From Alviniconcha marisindica (Eukaryota > Mollusca > Gastropoda > Provannidae): a stretch of DNA of 64,000 bases. The notes beneath the pieces were generated by a model. That model made no database searches, was not told where the DNA came from, and was given only the letters and a program-made list of their open reading frames with translations. How positions within the stretch are numbered: position 1 is the first letter of the stretch; the number at the start of each line of letters is the position of its first letter. Of the stretch, positions 56,349 through 64,000 are shown piece after piece. A program made the position numbers and the translations under genes. The stretch lies in NCBI GenBank assembly GCA_018857735.1, contig JABMCL010002073.1, positions 2,119,501 to 2,183,500 on the forward strand. Reading direction: 5' to 3'.

Positions 56349-59300
56349 TATACATATATATACATATGCTGTTAAAATTCTGCAGCTGAAGAAAATCATG
56401 TGCAGTTTACTTAATGCAGATGGATTTAACTCATAATATTGACAAACCTTGATTATATACCTGTACATGGTCTGTTCAGTGTTAGTGGTATGTGTGGTTG
56501 CCTTTACTTTTTAGTAATTAGTGATACTTGTGACCAACTTTTACTTTAAGGTACAAACTACAATGTAGTCTCTTGACTTTGATGTGACATATCCATGAGT
56601 CCCATACTCTCACATGGCTTTGCAGACTGATGGACCAACCTGTAACTGTAGAACTGGCAGACGCCTATTCCAGAGTTCTGCAGAATGGTAAATTGCAACT
56701 TAGCAAACCTTAATTTTATGTGTGACAAGAGGAAAACAACATGCCATCAAAAATAAATTATGCTTTTGGGGGTTAGGGTGGCACAGAAGCATCCAAAACT
56801 TGATACCAATATTTGACTTAGTCTTTGTATTTCAGAACCTAGAAATGTATGTGTGCATAATGTTCTAAATCCAGCCACATTTTGTTTCTGATTTTAATAG
56901 AATAAAATTTCTCAGCATAAACATTGGGCATAACATTTTGTGTTTTAAAATAAAAATATACAATGTGTGAAAAAAAGAAAAATGACTTGCAACATTTATA
57001 TTATGTATACATCATTACATGTCAGTTGGAAAATAAATATTTTTGGTTTACTCTGCAGCCTTTGCTTTAATATATATAGATAGAAATTCAGTAAAAACAC
57101 ACGCACTTAGATCAGCTATCTGTTAAAACGAGTTGTTACATTGTTGTCATCTGTTAAAATGAATTGTTACATTGTTGTCATCTATTTGTTCAAATGAGTT
57201 GTTACATGTCTTTTAAAGAAAAAGAAAAAGTGTGGCTCATGCTTATATGGCTCATTTATCACAAATCCTCGACTGGCCATTTTGTGCAGCCTCAGGGATG
57301 CCAACAGTAAGGAAGAAGATGATGGAGCATGTCATGGTATGGTTTACTCGTTGCAAAACAAGTCTGGATGAACCCACCTTTAAACATGTGAAGGTAAACA
57401 TTGCTAGTATAAAATTTACAAACAAATATATTTTGGTGGTTCCATTTATAATTTCTTTGACATTGGCTAATGTGTCGACATGAAATAGATTAATAAGTTT
57501 GCTAGGAAACTGTGTGTCTGACTGTAAGTCTAATACATACTACTTGGGTTAAAAAGAAGAACAAAATGGGAAGGTTACCTGTTTTTTTAATTTTTATTAT
57601 TTGTCAGTCTTTCCCAACCCCCACCCACCCCTTTCTTTTTTTAAATTTATTTTAATTTTTTAAATTACGTGCTCACATATATATCCTTTTTGCTGAAAAT
57701 TTCTGCATGCTTCATTAAATTGAAGCAGTTCAGCAGACTATCTGGAACTTTTAGTGTGTTTGGTGCCTAGAGTTGAGACGGGCATATTTTGTGTCTGATT
57801 GATGTGTTGAAAACTTGCAGACATTGGTGCTGACTGGCTTGAGTGACGTGTGGTCAGTGGTGCGGAAGACCTGCAGTGCTGGTGTGTGGAGAGTGTTCAG
57901 TGACTGGTCGCCAAGGCAGCAAGAGGACTGCTTTGAAAGCTTCCTTGAGGTACATCCTTCAGATTCACTCACTTTCAGTTTCACTCATATTTTTGTTGCA
58001 AGGACTTTTAAATTCATTTGGTTTATTTTTAGTGATGCATGAGTCTTGCTAGCTGATTCACATAAAATTTACTCCCTGACTAACTACTCGTGTTTATTAG
58101 CTAGTTCTCATGTACTCCCAGACTTACCTTCTTCATTTTGGGTGATGCAGGAAGCTACTGATCTAGTTCTTATTTACTCCCTGACCAGGCACAATGTCCT
58201 TCCAGTTTACTTCCTCATTCACTCAACCTTTTTAGTAAGTAAGTAAGTAAACATGGTGCTTAACGTCCACAGAAACCATAAGGCTTATTAGGGACAGGGA
58301 GAAGGGGGGAAGGGGGTATGGAGGTGGGGGAAGAGGGAGAGAGATATACCTATCGCTACACTGTCACCACCAGAATGAATCCTGCATTAAGATGGGCAGC
58401 GATGAGAGCCATTTTAATGTTTCAGTAGGAAGTGACGGACAAAGTCACAAGACAGTGTCCACAAACAACAACCTTTTTGAAGAGAAAGGAGAGCCGAAGC
58501 AGTATCGAACCGAGGTCCTTCCGCTTACCAGCCTAACGCCTTACCACTAGGCCAAACCGGCTCAACCTTTTTATTCCCAGTGATGCTTTTAGTTTTAGAA
58601 GTTGTTCAATTTCTCCTGGGTGTGCAGAAAAAGTATGTGCTTAAAAACAAGCTTTAATGCAGGACCTGAAGATTGGTAAGATATTCATTTGCAGCTATTT
58701 TGCTTCGTTCTTCTGCAGCCGCAATAACACTTTCCATCCCTCATGAAAAACCAAAACCTTTGGCCAGCATTCTTTCACATTTACTCTGCTCCAGTGCAAT
58801 GGAATTCTCTCCCTTTTGACATCTGTTATGTTCAGTTTTCTCATGCCTTTAAAACTTTGTTAAGGATTCACCTCTACAGTTATCACAACTGATTATATTC
58901 TTTCTGTGTGCTAGTGTGTGTGTGGTGTGCAAGGAATACAATCTTATGTTTATGTATTCTTTTTGAGATTTTAAGTATACATAAAGTGCAATGTCCTCAT
59001 CCTTGTCAGTGAGATACATAGAAATGATTGCTATTGTTATTGTTATTTGTTTAATGGAAGAAGTGTCAGTAACTGTCACTATGTTATTTTGTACATCAAG
59101 TTCACAATAAGAACATGTCTGGGTGTATTGAGTGGTGCACAGATGATCAGTTCAAATCATTCTAGTATTTATTATATTTTTAAGACTAGTTGCATTGCCA
59201 ACTGTTGCAGATTTGTATTGACAAGGAAGGCAGTTGGCAGTCAAAAGATGGAGCTGCACTGTGTAAGTGGTTTGTCAGCAGAATTAAAGGGGACCCCAAA

Positions 59301-62300
59301 CAAAGATGCAATTTGGCCTGTAAACATTGCAGATGCACAAATGTTTTGATAATTGTTGTATGGATGGTGCTTGTACTTTATCAATGTAAATCCAAAACCT
59401 GAATATATAAACATGTTTAAAAAATATGTATACATTTTGATCTGCAAGCTTTGTAGGGTTCTCTTATTAATATCTATGCAACAGTGGAACGTTCCTGCTT
59501 CTAAGTTTAGCTCCTCCAGCATATAACCATGTTGTTTCACTGTACCACTGAAGACAGCAGAAAAATGACATGAAAGGAGCGCTGCAATCTTTTTGAGACT
59601 TTGGGACATCATTTTTTTGTCAAACCAGACCAGGAATCAGCTTTAAAAAAACACAGTGCAAGTCCTTTTAATCCGATTCCTTTTCAAAGGGTCCATGATG
59701 TTTCTTTGCCTGTGGTCATGTGTTCATCATTTGTACATGTGTGGATGCATGATAGGGAAAGTATTTTCACCGTTATAAATTCATGGATGCACTTGAGATT
59801 TCTTTTAAAAAACTTTTTAAAAAACACACACTTTCTTCTTAAACAGCTGAGAACTGGAACAGGCTGGAAGTAACAATATTATGTGTAAGCTCAAGTCAGT
59901 GTAGATTACAAGATCAAGATAGGTGAACTGTGATTTAGTGCCTGATATGCATAATCAGTTGAACATGTTTTGCTAAAAAAATTGAGATATGGCATAAAGT
60001 ACAGAAAATGTAAGCTGTTATACACATTTTGCAGGTGTGCACGCCATAATGTTCAACTGCTTTGCTCCAAGTATGCAAAATAAAGAGGTAAGTTTTTCCT
60101 GAACATTTTGAGAGTAATTCCAAAGATAGGTCAAGGAGTCACTTGCCAAATTAAGTTTGGACCTACCAGGTAAAATATATGATCACCTATGTGTATTTTT
60201 GTGTAATACAATACATACATACATTTTCCCCTGGATAGATTGAAAGTGTCCATGTGATGTAATGCATGTGTTTGTACTGCAGTGGTACAGCTTGACTTTC
60301 AGGACATTACTTTGAAATGTTGAAATGACACAAATAGGTTTTGTTTGTTTTTTAATATGCATTTATGTGCTTTTTTAAATGTCAGTTATCATTGAGCAGA
60401 TAAATAAGCAGTCATAAAATGTTCGGGGGGGGGGGCTGAACTCTGTTTCCTTTAACAGTGGAACCCTGATAAAAGAGCACCATGATAAGAGGCCACTCCT
60501 CTTTTTAAACCACTTTTGGAAACCTCTTCCTTCATAAATGACCCCCGTGACCAAAGAACACCCCTCTTTTCAAACTACTTTAGAAACCTTTCCCTACATA
60601 AATGACCCCCTGACCAAAGACCGCCCCTCTTTTCAAATCTTGCTCTTCACAAATGACCCCCCTGACCAAGGACCACCACTCTTTTCAAACTACTTTAGAA
60701 ACCTTTCCCTACATAAATGACCCCCTGACCAAAGACTGCCCCTCTTTTCAAACTACTTTAGAAACCTTTCGCTACATAAATGACCCCCTGACCAAAGACG
60801 ACCCCTCTTTTCAAACTACTTTAGAAACCTTTCCCTACATAAATGACCCCCTGACCAAAGACCGCCCCTCTTTTCAAACTACTTTAGAGACCTTTCCCTA
60901 CATAAATGACCCCCTGACCAAAGACCACCTCTCTTTGAAGACCATTTTAGCTTTGATTTGAAAGGTGATCTTTACAGTGGGGTTCCACTGGTAGTTCCTT
61001 TTTCAATAAACAAGGAGGGGTGGTCATGCTGAACAGATGTGTGAACAATCCTAACTCCTGCTGACACATCATTTCAGGCTGTGACTGAGTTACCCAACTA
61101 CATTGTGGAGTGTGTGCTGACCATCGTGTTCAGTCTCATCTCACACCCTCAGCTGTCCATCCGGGAGACGGTCACCAAGATTATGTCCACCTATATGCAA
61201 CATGTGGAATCCCAGGTAACAAGACTTCTTAGTGCTGGTGGAATTAGGAGGGTCAGTGGCACAGAGTGAAAGCACTTGTTCTCAAAAGCCAAGCTGCACA
61301 GAATCAAGCATAGTCACTACATGGATAGGTGGTCGTTACCTGCTAGGCTTTGCATCTGTCCTGAGATTTTTCCACAGACAGATTCTGTGCAGACACTACA
61401 AAAGTTATTCAGATGAGAGTATAAACTGAGGTCCCCTGTACGTATACACCTGCAAAAGATCACTTATGCACGTTAAAGATCTGTTGTCTGTGTCAAAGTT
61501 TGATGGTTAGGAAAACACCTGAATAACCCAGCATGTAGTAAAAGTGTCAGAGTCTTCAAAATGTTGAAGCTGGACACTACACGGAAAAAGAATTTATTTT
61601 GAGAGGGGGGGGGGGGAAGAAGAAAAAAAGTGAAATGATACAATTGCTCACAAAGATCTCTGGAAACAGAGACTATTTATGAAGTTACTTAGTACATATG
61701 GCCATCTCAGAATTAGACGGAAAAAAAGAACTACAACTAAACACACAAACAATAACACAAACACTGAGCTACAGGACAAAAGGTTATTTAAGAGCATCTG
61801 AATGTGTCATTAATTCTGACCACCTTATGACTTATACATTGAGTTTTGTGCATGCCTACTTTCAGGATATGTTGGATCTGATGCATCAGACATTAACCTT
61901 GTTGACACCACCTACTGCAAACACAGAGGCATCAGAGGTAACACTACAAGTACTCTGTCTGTCTGTCTGTCTGTCAATGTTAACATTGTCAGCAACACCT
62001 GCTGTACACAGAGAAGCCTCAGAGGCGAGATACATTCAAAATACCCCTCTGTTTCTCTGTGTGTGACTCTGTACTCTTTTTCTGTGTCTGTCTGCCTGTT
62101 GATGTTAACGTTGTCAACACCACTTACTGCACACACAGAGGCCTCAGAGGCTAGGCAGCATGCAAAATATCCCTCTGTTTCTCTGTACGTGACTCTCTGT
62201 CCAGATGCCTCTGTGACATTAATGTTTTCAACAACACCTGCTTCTGCATCAGAGGCAACACTAAAGGGAATCTTTCTCTGTGTCTGTCTGCCTGTCTGTG

Positions 62301-62684
62301 TGTTGATGTTAACCTTGATTACACCACCTACCGCAAACACAGAGGCATCAGAGGTAGAACACACAATACTCTGTGTCTGTCTGCCTGTCTGTCTGAATGT
62401 TAGCATTGTCGACACCACCTACTTTACACAGAAAGGCATCAGAGGTAGCACGCTGTCTGTGTGTCTATCTGTCCACCTGTGGTATTAACAGTGTGGACAC
62501 CATGTACTGCATACTGATAGATATCAGAGGTTACATTCAAAGTTTGCTTTCTTTGTGTACATGCATGCCTTCCTGTCTCTACATCTTTCTGTCTGTTGGT
62601 CTGTCCATCTACCTTGCTAGTCTTTTGGTCCTTATGTCTGACTGACCAACTGTCTGATCTGACTGACCAACTATCTGTCTGTCT

Positions 62685-62769
<85 letters not shown>

Positions 62770-63096
62770 CAGTGGCATGCAAACATAAACAGTTACCATC
62801 TTGTTGCAGACTTTCCACTGTGTGGAGGCATATGCTGCTGAGGGGCTGCTCAACATTTGTACATCTATTTTTAAGGTAAACTGATAGAAATCAACAAATA
62901 GTGGAAATTCATAGCACTTGACAAGCATCATAATAATTATGTGATAGGATTTTTTTTTTTTTTAAAGTCCAGATAGATCCTAATTTGCCCTGCTTGCTTC
63001 AGACTATGATGCAAAACAAACAGCTGAACATGTGTCAGGAAGGAAAAATGAAACAGGAATTGGTAAAAGTGGAGAGGAAGGGAAGGGGAGAGAGAC

Positions 63097-63161
<65 letters not shown>

Positions 63162-64000
63162 AAACAAAATAAAATGTCATGGAAAATACACCAAGTAAAA
63201 CTCTTTGGAAAATACAAGTTGTAACTAGTTCTGAGTCAGAAACAGTCATTTGAGCTTTTTACTGGCCTGGTTTGCATTCGTGCTCCCCCCTGCCGCACCC
63301 AACCCACCCCCAAAAAACTGCAAAAGAACAGCAGCCAACAACAACAGAAACAGGAACAAGAGCAACAGTGCCAAACAAAGAAATAAATGTAAAGACAACA
63401 ACAGCAACAACAACAAAGCCAAATGCTTCAGTCCCTCCCAGCCCAGAAGAGCAAAGTCTGAGCATTGCTGGGCTGTGCTGAGCTCCTTTGCTGTATTTCA
63501 GGTGCTGCCAGTAAGGAAAGCACTGCACTTTTGGCTGACCCATTGCAAAGCCTTTCTCACCTACCTGTCGCACGACGCCTCCAGTGTGCGGCAGACCGCA
63601 AGCACCCTCTGCATGCATGTGGGTGAGTGTCTGCTAATGTGCTGGATACCCCTTTTGAACTGAGGTACTAAGTTTTGAATCTTCTTCTGTATACATAAGT
63701 TGTGACAGTTCCTCTGTATTCACAGTCTTCCTGGCCTGTGACATTGAATAAAGAATTGCCTTGAGCAGTGGTATTTGCAAGTCTTTCAGTTTCATGAATA
63801 GTGCTTATTGGGGGGGGGGGGGGGGGGGGTACACGTTTATGGAAAGGTGGGCTCTTTGGGGGTCAGTCAGGGTCACTGCAAGCAACCCATTAAGAAACTT
63901 GTTTCATTAGTGTCTTGAAGGAAAGTTTGTACTTTTCCAGCTACTCACCGAGAGAGCATTGCTGTGCTGATGAAGTTGGTGATGCATCATCTAACCCAAG
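54496..64000 (+). CDS. Unidentified large protein with helical ARM/HEAT-like repeats, 3' truncated by the window edge
   Basis: Coding exons: 54496-55226, 56626-56687, 57290-57393, 57821-57949, 59211-59262, 60035-60087, 61078-61215, 61866-61937, 62810-62875, 63502-63622, 63941-64000 (open). All phases agree; at least 529 aa are encoded. Residues 1-243 (MAEGSSYTDVIEEALHQFC onward) are acidic, Ser-rich and probably disordered, except for a C-terminal portion with ACLLNIDLNYLCED. From about residue 245 the protein is mainly amphipathic helices (LADAYSRVLQN, RKKMMEHVMVWFTRC, DVWSVVRKTCSAGVWRVFS, SIRETVTKIMSTYMQHVES, SVRQTASTLCMHV). The R-x-T / V-R-x-T spacing recalls HEAT or ARM solenoids such as those of PP2A-A-like or cohesin-related scaffolds. 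I do not recognise the family. An upstream acceptor at 54456 shows a non-coding 5' exon exists. Confidence 0.8.
55579..55707 (+). repeat. 64-bp tandem duplication with AT microsatellite
   Basis: Two copies of (AT)n, gtaagtgatattttgcaaag and ttcctgtttggtgttgcttt; the gtaagtg starts are at 55599 and 55663. The second copy continues into acgtccacagagactg, the SINE-like segment also seen at 18352 and 58250. So the duplication includes the edge of a SINE fragment. Confidence 0.85.
56316..56367 (+). repeat. AT-rich microsatellite
   Basis: (AT)n followed by several (ACATATAT) units in the intron 55227-56625 of the ARM/HEAT-like gene. Confidence 0.9.
58222..58573 (-). mobile_element. Complete tRNA-derived SINE with target-site duplication
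   Basis: The element lies on the - strand in an intron of the ARM/HEAT-like gene. The head (near 58487-58563) reads GAGCCGGTTTGGCCTAGTGG with an A-box-like TGGCCTAGTGG and a B-box-like GGTTCGATACT. The 3' end at 58235-58248 is a (TTAC)n tail on the element strand. The 13-bp sequence ctcaaccttttta occurs on both sides (58222-58234 and 58561-58573) as a target-site duplication; its first 3 bases may belong to the head. Body copies occur at 13715, 18350 and 55690, and a head copy at 27608. Confidence 0.85.
60530..60955 (+). repeat. 62-63-bp minisatellite, about 7 copies
   Basis: Unit: cataaatgaccccctgacca, aagaccgcccctcttttcaa, actactttagaaacctttcc, cta. Copies start near 60536, 60599, 60651 (shorter), 60716, 60779, 60842 and 60905. 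The 102-aa ORF through it is a repeat translation. It lies in the intron 60088-61077. Its edges (tggaaccctgataaaagagc and cagtggggttccactgg) resemble a diverged inverted pair, also hinted at near 41735-41880. Confidence 0.93.
61225..61530 (+). mobile_element. SINE-like element with 'gttaaagatc' block
   Basis: Contains tctgtgcagac, gaggtcccctgtacg and tgcacgttaaagatctg in the same order as the copies at 32330 and 36955. It starts about 10 bp after the donor of the exon ending at 61215. The tRNA-like head is degraded. Confidence 0.5.
61893..62545 (+). repeat. Array of about 7 degenerate copies of the 3' half of an ARM/HEAT-gene exon and its donor
   Basis: The exon 61866-61937 ends ttgacaccacctactgcaaa, cacagaggcatcagag, gtaaca. 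Diverged copies of this block follow at about 61980, 62105, 62222, 62310, 62402 and 62488, separated by ctgtctgtctg-rich spacers. The copy near 62310 keeps accacctaccgcaaacacag and gcatcagaggtaga almost intact, with a donor-like GAG/GTAGAA. Unit length varies from about 85 to 125 bp. It occupies the intron 61938-62809. Confidence 0.9.
62686..62766 (+). repeat. (TC)n microsatellite, about 40 units
   Basis: A pure CT run ending about 44 bp before the exon at 62810, after ctgtctgtctg-rich DNA. It makes the region upstream of that acceptor extremely pyrimidine-rich. Confidence 0.97.
63099..63160 (+). repeat. (CA)n microsatellite, about 30 units
   Basis: Pure CA run in the intron 62876-63501 of the ARM/HEAT-like gene. 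Confidence 0.97.
63810..63829 (+). repeat. poly(G)20 tract
   Basis: Twenty G residues in the intron between the exon ending at 63622 and the exon starting at 63941. Confidence 0.95.

Noticed and set aside
57219..57289. Exon start after ttttaaag at 57218, giving VAHAYMAHLSQILDW before the SGMPTV exon
   Set aside because: The phase does not match the preceding exon (56687, phase 1), whereas the acceptor at 57289 fits exactly and gives N-A-SGMPTV.
60538..60961. 102-aa repetitive ORF (LTKDRPSFQTTLETF units)
   Set aside because: Simple translation of the 62-63-bp minisatellite inside an intron.

Overview
This window is animal nuclear DNA, AT-rich, with long introns, GT-AG splice sites and dense microsatellites, minisatellites and tRNA-derived SINE-like repeats. 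The proteins are clearly metazoan. The SINE style (tRNA-like head, a 'gttaaagatcc' block, simple tails) and the gene structures suggest a mollusc, probably a gastropod; this is inference, not proof. No prokaryotic, viral or plasmid genes were recognised.

Layout, left to right. (1) 1-8333 (+): 3' part of a C2H2 zinc-finger gene that I recognise as a ZNF507 orthologue, eight exons visible, 5' end outside the window. (2) 8334-20798: no coding gene seen; it holds the 3' UTRs of both neighbours and low-copy repeats. (3) 20799-28154 (-): UBE2C, the E2 of the anaphase-promoting complex, five coding exons. (4) 28155-28465: a 311-bp head-to-head promoter between UBE2C and CDK10 with two CCAAT boxes and a CHR-like element. 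(5) 28466-43989 (+): CDK10 (PISSLRE kinase), sixteen coding exons, complete. (6) 44282-53502 (-): UBE2V/Mms2-type ubiquitin E2 variant, four coding exons and a long 3' UTR; it is tail-to-tail with CDK10. (7) 53503-54495: second divergent promoter, with a perfect CRE. (8) 54496-64000 (+): a gene for a helical ARM/HEAT-like protein I cannot name, eleven coding exons, running off the right edge.

Exon models were built by hand. Splice phases agree at every junction except one place in the zinc-finger gene (about 3863-4037), where the reading frame changes. UBE2C (cyclin destruction by APC/C), CDK10 (cyclin M-dependent kinase with G2/M and ciliary roles in vertebrates) and UBE2V (K63 ubiquitin chains with UBC13) are linked to cell-cycle or ubiquitin work, but only the UBE2C/CDK10 pair shows shared regulatory DNA.

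The most unusual pattern is that tandem repeats contain exon borders. Three different genes carry arrays of an intron-exon or exon-intron boundary (61-bp units at 3415-3830, 50-bp units at 40741-41115, about 85-125-bp units at 61893-62545). A fourth array (55-bp units at 41943-43225) carries an acceptor-like and a donor-like signal 4 nt apart in nearly every unit.
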